A DNA stretch of 64,000 nt, from assembly GCA_946894095.1 (NCBI GenBank), contig OX335662.1, positions 10,744,001-10,808,000 of the forward strand. The letters are read 5' to 3'. The stretch is from Incurvaria masculella. Taxonomy: Eukaryota > Arthropoda > Insecta > Lepidoptera > Incurvariidae. This document shows, piece by piece, positions 41,784-52,737 of the stretch (its first letter is position 1; every line of letters starts with the position of its first letter). The position numbers were made by a program, and so were the translations under genes. The notes below the pieces were generated by a model. It ran no database searches and was not told where the DNA came from. It saw nothing but the letters and a program-made list of their open reading frames with translations.

Positions 41784-42329
41784 CTAGGAGGTCACGACAA
41801 AAATGGTAACGATAACGTAAATGGCTGAAAATGGATTCACACGATAGAGGCCAACGCTCTGATGCTAAATGTGTCGGTCTGCCTGCGCCAAGTGTTTGCG
41901 TTATTTATATAATGCGCCGTAAAAAATAGTTATCGTGGCAAAAAAAATATGTGATTAGGTAAATGGTTAAAAAGTATAGAAGAATCAGTACATACATGCT
42001 CAGTAATACCAAAACTAAACAAATATTTGATTTAATTTCGTAGTTACAGGCGATTTAGATTACAGATATAATTTTAGCTATATTTAAGTATTTAATTAAA
42101 AAACCGACTGGTTATTGTTGCATAATTAATAGATTTCAATATGCCAAGATAATCAGTATATTCATTAGTAGGTATATACCAGAATCTATTTTGTATAGCC
42201 AATCTAGATAACGCAAACACTTGGCACAGGCAGACTGACATATTCAGCATCAGAGGGTTGGTCTCTAACCTGTGAACCCAGATTCAGTCATTTAACCTAT
42301 CGTGACCAAAAATGTCGTGACCTCCCGGA
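41784..42329 (+). mobile_element. Long-TIR element, copy Q3 (uninterrupted)
   Basis: It runs from CTAGGAGGTCACGACA to GTGACCTCCCGG, with inverted terminal regions containing GATGCTAAATGTGTCGGTCT and AGACTGACATATTCAGCATC. It serves as the empty-site reference for the mariner insertion in Q2. Confidence 0.8.
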
Positions 42330-42534
42330 ATATGCTAACTTTCTCATAACCCTCTACGCAAAGTTTATCGGATTAACTTCAATATGACCTATGGTTTTCC
42401 GTAGAATCGTTACCACGGCCAGCTTTGGCGGTTGAAAATGTTCACCCATCTAGAACATGCCCGGGAAACGGCTGATGCCTTTCACAGGTGTTTCTTTCTA
42501 AAACAAAATTTTCTTTGTCTGTCATTCACTCAGT

Positions 42535-42735
42535 TAGTCCGTCAGCGTGTTTACTTCCACCGCAGGACATACGCCTCTCCAATTTTTCTCCAGTCCTCCC
42601 GGCCGTCAGCGGTACGGAACCACTGCTTTCCGCCGACGCACTTGATGTCGTCGTCCCACCTGGCGGATGATCCCTTCCATTCTCCATTTTCCTGTCCATG
42701 GCCGCCCGTGACTGTAGACTCTCGTAAATTCAGAA
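42535..42735 (-). pseudogene. RTE-type LINE C-terminal fragment
   Basis: The minus strand reads RWDDDIKCVGGKQWFRTADG followed by GEAYVLRW, the C-terminal signature of RTE-clade retrotransposon proteins (DDI, WxRxAxDR, GEAYxxxW). Only about 60 residues remain. A second, shorter copy with clear flanks is at 59961-60085. Confidence 0.8.
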
Positions 42736-43184
42736 AAAACATTACGATAATTAATAAACGTTTTTCGTACGTTGTATTACATTAATAAGGTATTTGCACA
42801 ATTCTGTAACCGTGCAACAGTTCTTGGGTGTGATGTACTAATATCATGAAATTAGTTCGGTCCAAGACAAGTTTAATAAGAATAATAAGAAAACATTATG
42901 TAATAATGTATAAATTAAAATCTAAGAGAAGATTTTTCTTAGAAAAATGTTATGGTGTACATTGAGAATAACATTTTTTTTAATTTTGCCTAGAACCAGT
43001 CAAATCCTGGAATAGGTGCTCTTTACTTTTCTAAGAAAAATGCTTTTCTTTTAAATCATGAATCAAGGGAATATGATAATTCTCCAGATTAATAACTTAA
43101 TTGTGGTTATTCAATTAATTACAAAATTTGAAAGGGTAATTAATACTCTGAAGAGTCAATTTTACATATTTAAGATTTTACGAT
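42736..43184. other. AT-rich DNA, nothing recognised
   Basis: No gene or repeat relative could be supported. Confidence 0.35.
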
Positions 43185-43400
43185 TCATTGGACCCTTTAT
43201 CTACTGGTACTGTAAAATATAGAATCTTCTCCATGCCGAGGTATTTCAAAGTGCAACCTGTGATCTTTCAAAATAGTGCGAAGAATCACCTGGCCGGTGT
43301 GCATGGTTTTCGCAGCCCCCGTGAATGTTCGAAAGCCCATGGGCGTTATATCTGGTTCCGTATATCATATGCCGTGCTATACATAACATTGAAATGAAAT
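43185..43400 (+). pseudogene. Jockey LINE 3' scrap
   Basis: CACCTGGCCGGTGTGCATGG and GAAAGCCCATGGGCGTTA follow the order of 5210-5400. No usable frame remains. Confidence 0.7.
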
Positions 43401-43437
43401 TTAAGTTTCATTTGTCAGAGTTGGAGTATTCTTAGCG

Positions 43438-43632
43438 GGGACGCATCATAAAGTCCAAAAAGCACAAGGTCCAAAACCCATACCGTCCAAAACACTAATG
43501 AATACGGAACTTTTTCAATTAGGTTAGGTTAGGTTAGGTTAGATTATAATATTTGCATTTATAAATATATGCAAAAAGACATACTTTTGGATGTTCTGGG
43601 TTTTGGACCTTATGCTTTTTGGACTTTATGAA
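43438..43632. mobile_element. Short TIR element with a central TTAGG array
   Basis: The left end has CATAAAGTCCAAAAAGCACA then AGGTCCAAAACCCA, and the right end is its near reverse complement (TGGGTTTTGGACCT-like text, then CTTTTTGGACTTTATG). Between them, at 43519-43542, lie four to five TTAGG units. It is unrelated in sequence to the K family, which also carries TTAGG. Confidence 0.75.
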
Positions 43633-43744
43633 GGCGACCCTTCTTAGCTACACTGTCTCAATTTATAAGGGGCGAACCCATTTCTAAGCCGAAGATTATC
43701 CTCAGCCGTTAGAACGCAAAATTAATAGTGCTGGCTACAAACTT

Positions 43745-43935
43745 GAAACCTTAAGAAAATCTCATTGGCTAGACATTTTAGAGCCCACGTTTTGGCGCGG
43801 TATATGGCATACGCCAGGGCATCACGTAAGAGATACCCGACTACGCCTGCTTTCGAACTTTCACAGGGGCTGCGAAAACCATGCCGGCCGGTCAGGTGGT
43901 TTTTCACACCTCTTGTAAATGACCCCTGGTTTTAC
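43745..43935 (-). pseudogene. Jockey LINE 3' scrap, minus strand
   Basis: Read on the plus strand it shows GCATACGCCAGGGCATC, then CGAAAACCATGCCGGCCGGT and CAGGTGGTTTTTCACACC, the reverse of the block at 5280-5400. It faces the copy at 43185. Confidence 0.7.
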
Positions 43936-44099
43936 TTTGGCGAAAATACCCCGCAAAAATCATTGTTTTTTTTTTAAATTATTATTTTCATAATTTCTTC
44001 TCAACGGAAAAACATCAGAGATCGTTCTTGGCTTAATACAATTGTATTTTTCTGTATCTATGTAGATGTGGCGGTATGCTTTGTAAGCATACCGCACAC

Positions 44100-44182
44100 A
44101 TTTTGGATCTCTGACAAAAAATATGGGCGTCATCTTCTTTCCCCTTTTGTGTGGGGAGATGAGCGGGATGGCCCACCTTAAG
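44100..44182 (-). mobile_element. TTAA element end fragment, M4
   Basis: TTTTGGATCTCTGACAAAAA through GGGATGGCCCACCTTAA is the end of the M family. It directly follows a small perfect hairpin (GCGGTATGCTT, loop TGT, 44071-44095). Confidence 0.7.
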
Positions 44183-45539
44183 TATGTAAAACAAATACCT
44201 CAAAATGCACAACTATAAAAAGAACAGAATAATTTTTACCCATCTGAATGAACTTTAAAATCATTTATTTTTAAATCTAAACCATGACCATAAAGACCAT
44301 TTCTAAACCATAAGAAAATGAATATTTTTAAAAAGAAAAATATATGTGGGAATAGTTGACTTTAGAGACATAATATCATAAGAATTGAGAATAATATAAC
44401 AAAATAAAATTTTCCCTAATTTGACTGTTCTAAACTTTATTCTAAGAAAAAGACTTGTTACAATTTAATCAGTGAAATGGAATTATTCTCATGAATACAT
44501 TATGCTTTAGGCTCTATCGATTATCTATACTTACAAAACAGCACCGTTGTACTGACTGACAGACAACGCACAGGTTAAGTGGCTCGTTCTAAAGATTTGA
44601 AAGAAGTAAATATTCTTGGAGTATTCCCTATTAAAACGAAATCAAAATCAAATATGGTTGCCGTTTTATGCTTTGTCATTTAATGATTCACTAAGTTTAG
44701 TTCCGATTTTGGCCACGCGCAAAATAAGATATGTGGCACTATAAATGTGTTCATATCACGAGTGTGTATTTTATTTGTCAAAAAACACTGGGACGCGTTT
44801 GATCGTACACGAAAAACATTCAAGATTCGTTGACAAAAACAATTATATTTTTAACTTTCATTTTGAACGATCTCAGCTAACATTTTGGAATAATATTTTT
44901 AAGGCTAGGTTTCTTGAAAGAAAACTACAAAAGACCATACTTAAGGCGCTAGGACTAGCCAACTACTCGCGCCATACAAATGCACTTTATAACAAATGTA
45001 ATAATATGTAGTGAAACGCTTCAGCAAATCCAAATAGAACTCCAGACCGATAATGGATTGTTAATATTTTTTTATTCCATCATTTATTTAAATAATAATA
45101 CAAATAAAAAAGTTGATTTTTCTCATTAGAAATCTGAAAGTAATTCGATTAATAGATATAAGCAAAAACAGCATATATGCATAAACAAAAAAATCTATTT
45201 GCTTTTAGATTTCTACATTTAGTCAAAAAAGTTCGGAAATGGACACCGTTTCCGCAATGTATTTTGTATAGAAAAAGGAAACATACACTAACGAAAATAG
45301 GTTGATTCCTAGACAAGGAATCATATATTGTAAGAATGACACTTATAATCGTCAGACTTAGTTAGTTAACTTGGGGTGCCTCGTCTAACTTTGCGATTTG
45401 GCTAGTACCATGGCCTTAAAATAAAATTTAAGACAATACAAAAGGCTAATACAGCTAAGATCGTGTGATCATGTGATCGCCCGCGGGAACTCGAAGCTGA
45501 CAAGGGTCTCTCGCCAAGAGCGAAATTTGTTCGTAACTG
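44183..45539. other. AT-rich DNA, no gene supported
   Basis: An 88-aa plus-strand frame (44745-45011) has no motif I recognise. A 63-aa minus-strand frame at 45402-45593 overlaps a repeat scrap. Otherwise empty. Confidence 0.35.
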
Positions 45540-45592
45540 AAAAAAAAACCGGACAAGTGCGGGTCCGACTCGCGTGCCAAGGGTTCCGCACA
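45540..45592 (+). mobile_element. CCGT-core repeat end scrap
   Basis: AAAACCGGACAAGTGCGGGT then CCGACTCGCGTG and GGGTTCCGCA match the outer end of the P family; the rest of the element is missing. Confidence 0.6.
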
Positions 45593-45872
45593 AATTTGTA
45601 TTTAGATAGATTATCCATCAAGGGAATATTCTTAATTATAAATTAACGATTTTCGGTTTTTTTTTCCTTAACTTTTTCTGTGTGATTTTGCTTCTTGCCA
45701 AATTTTATGTATAATAGGTTTTATATTACCATAGGTTTTAATTTATTCAGTTTAAAAATATGCAATGAAATTGACGTATTTTTTTATCGTGTTGACGCGT
45801 TGTATGTGGGGACTAGCCTAGTACTGAAATATGCATCAAGTTGGGCGGTTGAAGACTTTGAAAACTGATACT

Positions 45873-46115
45873 TGTCACGAACTGTTGCATACGTCATGAA
45901 TTTGTTGATTTTCCTTAATTCATATTAATTTAGAATTTTACCAAACGTTTTTTCCTGTCAACAATGGATTAAAATAATGTATTCATATTAACAGGTACCA
46001 AAAAGTTATGCCTGTTATACTGAGACTTGGTGGCCGATGGTAAAAAATCCAGCGAAGTTTCTTGCCAGTTTTTCGCCGTAATTGTTGAACTGGCTAATGA
46101 TAAAATATGACAAAT
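45873..46115 (+). mobile_element. AATAAACAAT-family repeat, 3' truncated
   Basis: GAACTGTTGCATACGTCATG, GAAGTTTCTTGCCAGTTTTT and AAAATATGACAAATCC match 33448-33682. The AATAAACAAT tail is missing. Confidence 0.65.
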
Positions 46116-46757
46116 CCTGCTGATTTCAAAAAAATTGGTTAATTTCAATATAACGCATAGAGATGTTCCTGAGAAAATCCGTATTGACGGATGGAAAGAC
46201 ATACGGACACGGAAGTGATCCTCTACGGGTCGCTTTCACCGTTTTGAGTAACGGAACTTTGAAAAGTGGAAGAAACATATTTTGTTCCGGAGCGAATTAA
46301 ACTTTCTTGGTTTACTTTAGGACCAATCAAAAAAAATACTCCAACACGAGCGCGTTCCTTGATAACGCAAATGATTCTGAACGAGTTTTGAAACAATCTT
46401 ATGAAACAATGAAATTGTTCTGTGGGCGAATATTCAGCTTATTGCTTTCGTTCAGAGGAACTAATTTCGGTTTGTAAACAAGCAAATAGTATAGGGCTTG
46501 TGCCAGCGAGCGTGGAAGGGCTAGAGTAGCAACCGAATCTCGGTTGTGTGGGGGCCGCGTTCTATGGGGATGTTGAGGAAAATATTTGATACAGAAGAGA
46601 TATGATTTTTAGTTAAGTTACGGAATAAACGCTACGTTAAATTTAAAAAGATTCGCGCGTTACGGTCCACACTTTTCTTTTTTTTTCAGTGTCAAAATCA
46701 TAACGAAATGGGATGTGGAGCAAATGTGAAGTCCTCGCAATTGCCGAATTTTATTTT
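46116..46757. other. Unassigned DNA
   Basis: Nothing recognised. Confidence 0.3.
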
Positions 46758-47198
46758 TAACCGACTTCAAAAAAAGGAGGAGGATATCAAGTCGTCTGTA
46801 TGTTTTTTTTTGTTTTTTGTTTTTTTTGTTTTTTTTTTTATGTTTGTTACCTCATAACTTTTGCCTGGGTGAACCGATTTTGATGATTATTTTTTTAAAT
46901 GATAGCTAGTGCTTCCCAAGTGGGCCCATTTTAATTTGGTTAAGTTCTGACAATGATACCCATGAGAAAATCATAAAAGTCTTAAATTTGTATTAAGATG
47001 TGCGCGACAAATGGACGAATAACTCAATATAACGCCAACCGATTTCGGTGATTCTTTTTTTATTGGAAAGGACGTCTACAAATTAGTAAGTGTACTTCAG
47101 ATTCACTAAAAATAAACAAATAAAAAAACAAATTTAACAAAAAAAATAACCGACTTCAAAGGAAAAGCACTAAAAAGTAAAAAAATAATTTCCATTTT
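46758..47198 (+). mobile_element. Hairpin-ended repeat, copy K2, cut at the hairpin
   Basis: It starts TTAACCGACTTCAAA and follows the family to TAATTTCCATTTTT in the first hairpin arm, where the next copy (K3) begins directly. Confidence 0.8.
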
Positions 47199-47857
47199 TA
47201 ACCGACTTCAAAAAAAGGAGGAGGTTATCAATTTGTCTGTATGTTTTTTTTTTTTTTTTTTTTTTTATGTTTGTTACCTCATAACTTTTTCCTGGGTGAA
47301 CCGATTTTGATGATTATTTTTTTAAATGATAGCTAGTGCTTCCCAAGTGGTCCCATTTTAATTTGGTTAGGTTCTGACAATGATATCCATGAGAAAATCA
47401 TAAAAGTCTTAAATTTGTATTAAGATGTGCGCGACAAATGGACGAATAACTCAATATAACGCCAACCGATTTCGGTGATTCTTTTTTTATTGGAAAGGAC
47501 GTGTTCAAATTAGTAAGTGTACTTAAGATTCACTAAAAATTAACAAATAAAAAAAAATTTAACAAAAAAAATAACCGACTTCAAAGAAAAAGCACTAAAA
47601 AGTAAAAAATAATGTTCATTTTTGTAGTTACGATTTCTGTTATTTTTTGAGTCGGTGTCAGCCAAGGTTAGGTTAGGTTAGGTAAGGTTAGGTTAGGTTA
47701 GGTTAGGTTAGGTTCTCTTGATTGGCGCAGCGCGTGCCCGGCTGACGCCGACTCAAAAAATGACAGAAATCGTAACTACAAAAATGAACATTATTTTTTA
47801 CTTTTTAGTGCTTTTTCTTTGAAGTCGGTTATTTTTTTTGTTAAATTTTTTTTTTAA
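47199..47857 (+). mobile_element. Hairpin-ended repeat, copy K3, TTAGG in loop
   Basis: This is a full copy immediately after K2. The hairpin arms are at about 47571-47664 and 47743-47832. The loop holds nine to ten TTAGG units (47666-47714, one GGTAA variant) followed by TCTCTTGATTGGCGCAGCGC. Confidence 0.85.
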
Positions 47858-48204
47858 ATATGTCACACACAAACATGCCCATATTTTTTTAAAATAAAAT
47901 TTGATTATTTGTTTGTTATAACAATCAAATCGGAAATGTATTATTTTTCTCATGGTAAAGATTTGTTAAAGCAAAATTAATTACTGTTTTACTACTTGGA
48001 AACATAGTTTTAGCTACATTTGCCTGCACGTGCTCAAGCATACCTACGTAAGCCTAAGTATATATACTAATAGATTATAATTTAATAATAATAATAATAA
48101 ATAATAGATAATTCAGCTGCGGATGGATGCGGTCTTCTTAGAAATTTCAGATCGAAGACATGTACTCAGTTAATTAAGAAAAAACGAAAAGTCATTAGCG
48201 ATTC
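47858..48204. other. AT-rich DNA with an (AAT)n run
   Basis: An ATAATAATAATAATA run lies near 48085. Nothing else was recognised. Confidence 0.4.
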
Positions 48205-48590
48205 CGCTCGTGGAACTTGTGCTGTAGGGCTTAGAAGACTCGCCTTTCATGCGAGAAGTTATGGGTTCAAATCCTCGCCCCGGTCATGCACTACTTTCTT
48301 CTCATTCTGAGTTGGATAAGTGCATTTCGTTACGAAAATGCTAGCTGTTTCATAGTTCGGAACCCATGTTAAACTGTACATTTCCTTCCCATGTTAGGTA
48401 GAAGGGTTAAGCCCTCATTGAAGCGGCAATTGAAAAGTTTCCGTGTCTTTCATCCAGTTCATTTTAGCCGTGCTCATAAAGGGAAGGTTCTAGCATGGCA
48501 CTTTATTTGTTCGGGAATCCGGCGTGTTGGCTAATATTATGACGGTAGCTGTGTGGTATTAGCCACCCATGTCAGGTTTCATAAAAAAAA
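48205..48590 (+). mobile_element. Full-length SINE with a tRNA-Glu-like head
   Basis: The head carries a perfect 5-bp anticodon stem CTCGC/GCGAG around the loop CTTTCAT (48239-48255), giving anticodon TTC (glutamate) if numbered as a tRNA, and box-B-like GGGTTCAAATCC at 48263-48274. The body and A-tail are as in the other copies. The same anticodon arm occurs in the head at 23785-23859. Confidence 0.85.
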
Positions 48591-48725
48591 ACAATGGCAG
48601 CAGCGCCGGCAAAAGTGTTCGCTTACAAATTAGGTTGCTAATGGCTTTCTCGAGTAAGAACTTCACAGGACGTTATCTAGTGCAACGAACTTTCGAAATT
48701 GCGCGTTCTAAATTCGCAAGTGTCA

Positions 48726-48979
48726 ACGGAACCCTATTACTAAGCCTCCACTGTCCGTCCGTCCATCCGTCCGTCCGTCCGTCTGTCACAGAGCTGTATC
48801 TCATGAACCGTAATAGTTAGGCAGCTGAAATTTTCACAGATAATGCATTTAATTTGCCGCTGTAGCAACAAACAGGTAACATTTAAAAAATAATAAAAAT
48901 AAACGTGATTTTTTGGGTTAAATCTTGTACGACGGTATGGAACCCTTCGTGTGCGAGCCCGACTCGCACTTGGCCTACT
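48726..48979 (-). mobile_element. CCGT-core dispersed repeat, copy P5
   Basis: It runs from ACGGAACCCTATTACTAAGC to GAGCCCGACTCGCACTTGGC, with a short CCGT tract (about 48751-48783). One outer end is missing. Confidence 0.8.
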
Positions 48980-49246
48980 TTTCACTAACTCGTGGTTTCG
49001 CTGCCGCCATAAGAATGAGTTTCGATCGCTACTTCTGTGTTACCATGCTCGGTGATTTGTACACCTAACGTTATAGAACGACGAAAAACCCTCGGTACAT
49101 TTTATGTGAGCAAACAATATGAAACAACTTCATGTAAGCTCATATTAAAATTACTCTGTAGTATGTTTTTCCAAGAATATCGGGTTGGTTCTGAATAACA
49201 AAACGAGACATGAAAACAAATAATCCTGAAAGGCTTTAGTATATAT

Positions 49247-49589
49247 TGATAGCGCCACCGACCTTCGACTAGTTGCAGGGCGCTTCGATCTGATAGTCCT
49301 CGCACTTTTCTTTATTTGCAGCCTCAGCAGCAGCAGCCTTCAGGCGACCACAGGCGGAGACCTTCCTCGAGCTAGGTCTTCAGGATAGCGCAGCACTTAA
49401 ACACTGATGACCTTGAGAGTTTCGGCGGAACAGAATATCGCGAGAGCGCGGTTCGACTTTGCGTATGCGTCGTTCGTTGAGATTCAACTGTCAGTTTTGG
49501 CGCGAATTTTTGGTAGGAAGAGTGTGGTGGGGGGATAGGTATAGGTTGGTTTGTTTTAGAGCATGTAATTATTAAGTGCGGGGTAACCA
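49247..49589 (-). repeat. 3' LTR of the BEL/Pao element
   Basis: The plus-strand text starts TGATAGCGCCACCGACC and ends GCGGGGTAACCA. It contains a CAGCAGCAGCAG run. It aligns end to end with 55426-55768. Confidence 0.95.
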
Positions 49590-49602
49590 TTCCCCCGGCC
49601 TT
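49590..49602 (-). other. Purine-rich tract of the BEL/Pao element
   Basis: On the minus strand AAGGCCGGGGGAA lies directly against the 3' LTR, the position where plus-strand synthesis is primed in LTR elements. Confidence 0.7.
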
Positions 49603-49719
49603 GGAGGATTCCCTTTTAAGGGATCCTTCAATGAGATATAGCGTAAGTAAAGCGTTTATAAAATAACATTAATGAAATTAAAAAAAAAAAAAATCTAAAC
49701 ATTAATTAAATAAATGGAA

Positions 49720-52700
49720 TTATTGGGATGGTAGAGGACATAAACGTACAACAGGTCGCCTGTAGCTACCAGTTTTCGTTTTAACTTGAGCGACCCTCAC
49801 AATGTTGTCTTTGCCAGGGAAAACGTCCTCAATGACACCGAGAGGCCAGTGTAGTGGAGGAGAATTGTCCTCTTTAATAAGAACCACCATTCCCTTTTGT
49901 ATCGGTTTACCAGGTGTATTCCATTTCTCGCGTGTTTGGAGGGTAGATAAGTACTCCAATCGCCACCGTTTCCAATACGATTGGAGAAGGTGATCAAGAA
50001 GAGCGTATCGGTTCATATTGTCCGGTTGGCAAGCAATACTTTTGGATGGAAGATATTGTAGCGGGGCACAGTTGAGGAAATGTGCCGTCGGCTCGGATGG
50101 ATCTGAGCTGAGAGCGCACAGTGGTCTACTATTTAAGAGGGCCTCAATCTGTACCAAAACTGTAGTCAACTCTTCGTAAGTTAATATTTGGGTTCCTATA
50201 ACTTTAAAAAGATGTTGCTTGACCGATTTTATATTACTTTCCCAAATTCCTCCCATATGGGGAGCGAGAGGAGGATTTATTTTAAATTCAATCCTGCGGT
50301 TTGTCAGCTCGCGTTCTACTTCATCAATATGTGATGAACTATTGAGTAGCATGTACAATTCGTCCAGGTGTCGCTTTGCTCCGATAAAGTTAGAACCTCC
50401 ATCAGAATAAACGAAGGAGACCGGTCCTCTTCTGGATATGAAACGACGGAAGGCTGCGAGAAACATTTCAGTAGTCAAATCTGAGACCAGTTTCAAGTGA
50501 ACAGCTTTTGTCACCAAACATATAAATAGACACAGATAAGCCTTCTGACTTTTAATACCGCGTCGGCGAGTCAAAGTAATGTGGAATGGTCCAGCATAAT
50601 CGACACCCGTGTGACAAAAACTTTTCGCTTCATTGACCCTGCAGTTGGGTAGATTACCCATGAGCGGAAAAGTTGGCTTCGGGCGGTTCCGAAAACAAAG
50701 GTTACATTTTTGTACCAAATTGCGGACTAAATTACGTCCGCCGAGTATCCAGTACTTTTGGCGTAAAAGAGAAAGTAGCAAATGAGGACCAGTGTGAAAA
50801 TTTCTTTCATGGTAATGTATGATGATTAATGCCACAATTCTATCTTTCGATGGTAAGACGACAGGATGTTTTTGATCGAAGTCGAGAATTGAATTGCTTA
50901 GTCGACCTCCCACTCTTATGACGTCATCGTCCATGAAAGGGTTGAGTTTTACCAGCGAAGACTGCTTATTATTTTTTATCAATTTTACCTCTTCAGAAAA
51001 GTGTACAGTTTGAACACATTTTAATAACACCAATTCAGCCAATTCTAAATCGTGAACTGTGATTTTACCTTTGGATACAAGGCGGCGTGAAAAGCGCAAA
51101 ATATAAACAGTTGTGTTAAGTAGCCTTGACCATGACGATACCCTATTTGCCAGTACTTGAAGAGGGTGTACCTCAGGGATCGACAAGGGCAATGCGACTA
51201 GTTTCGCCTCAGGGATCTCTTGTGAAATCACTGGGCTAAAAGGTTTTACCGGCCACTGCGAGCGTGGCAAGTTGGCCCAGGATGGACCGCGGAACCAAGT
51301 CTCATAATCGAGCTTGTTAGGCGTAGTAGGTCGAGACACGATGTCACTGGGGTTTTGGTCCCCAGGCACGTGAAACCATTGCGAAGTGGGTATGACTTCT
51401 TGAATAGAAGCCGTTCTATTGGCAACAAAAGTTTGCCACTTGTGCGGTGATGAACAGATCCAGGCAAGAGCAACTTGACTATCACTGAACGCGAAAATCT
51501 CACTGATATTGCAGCGCGCACTGACAATATTAACTACTTGTTTGACAAGCTTTGAAATTAGGTGCGCGGCACATAGCTCTAAGCGCGCGAGAGATACCTT
51601 CTTAAGAGGTGCGATTTTTGATTTCGCACATAATAATGCGGTAAGACCGTTTACATCGGGTTTAAGAGCAGTTCGTACGTATACATTAGCCCCGTAACAC
51701 TTTTCGCTTGCGTCACAAAAACACAATAACCAAATAATTGAGCCATCTGTTATGCCTATGTGGCGCGGTATTTTTAAGTGCAAAAGAAAATCAATTTCGC
51801 TTTTAAATTGCACCCATAATTTATATATAGCGATGGGTGCGTCCTGATCCCAGCCCAACTCCAGCTTCCAACACTCCTGAACGAGTAGCTTCATAAAGGC
51901 TGTGACCGGCGCAATGAGCCCGAGTGGATCATATAATCGCGCAGCGGTTGAAAGAATATTGCGCTTCGTACATTTTTGATCTTGCGATTTTACCTTAAAA
52001 AGGAAATAATCCTCTTCTGGCTTCCATTGCAGACCTATTATTTTTGTTTCAGCCTCTTCGTTAAAATCTATAACCTGCGAGATAGTCTCTGAGCGCGGAA
52101 TGCAATCCATTAGTTGAGGTGAATTGGATACCCATTTCACGAGATTAAACCCTCCAGCTTTGAACATGGCAGCGAGCTGACGATACAACTCTTGGGCTTC
52201 TGCGACACTTCCTACACTTAGCACTAAGTCGTCCATGTACAACGCTCGAGAAGCCAGGGATTTTGCTAGCGGAAATCTCTTACCTTCTTCCTCAATCAAT
52301 TGTTTGATCACTCGCATAGCCAAAAAGGGCGAACTTTTAATACCAAACGGTACGCGAGAGAATTCGTAGGTATCTACAGGTTCGTTGGAATCAAAACGGA
52401 ACAAAATGCGTTGAAATGGACGGTGTTCCGGATGAACCATAACTTGAAAATACATCTTTTCGATGTCTGCGGAAAGTGCGATTGGAAACAAACGCAAATT
52501 AATAAGTAAATCAAAAATACTAGTCTGAAGGTTGGGACCTGCATGCAAAATATCGTTCAGTGACTTACCTGAACTTGTTTTAGAACTCGCATCCAACACA
52601 ATCCGTATTTTTGAAGTCACTTTATCGGGCCTATGGACAGCCTGGTGCGGAATAACATAAGTGTTTTGAACATCTTGCGGATTTTTCACTTTATATAAAT

Positions 52701-52737
52701 ATCCTCTCTCGATATAATCGCGAATGGCGGTAAAGTA
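49720..52737 (-). pseudogene. pol: BEL/Pao pol: reverse transcriptase, RNase H, integrase
   Basis: This is the second part of the polyprotein, in the same frame as gag and separated from it only by one TGA. Numbered from the internal methionine at 52689 (989 codons), the reverse transcriptase shows IRIVLDAS, ALSADIEKMYFQV and the catalytic YMDD at 151-154. RNase H residues follow in CFCDAS, LARLELCAA, FSDSQVAL and NPSDIVSR. The integrase has the zinc-binding HxxxxH/CxxC region (HYHERNFH, KCNLC) and the catalytic D697 (GVDYAGPF), D763 (YSDGGSNF) and E817 (GIWESN). The C-terminus (YWKRWRLEYLSTLQ, PVVRLCPLP) matches the conserved tail domain of Pao-type polyproteins (DUF5641). It would copy the RNA genome and insert the DNA. 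It has no start of its own, so it needs readthrough of the TGA or is silent. Confidence 0.93.
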
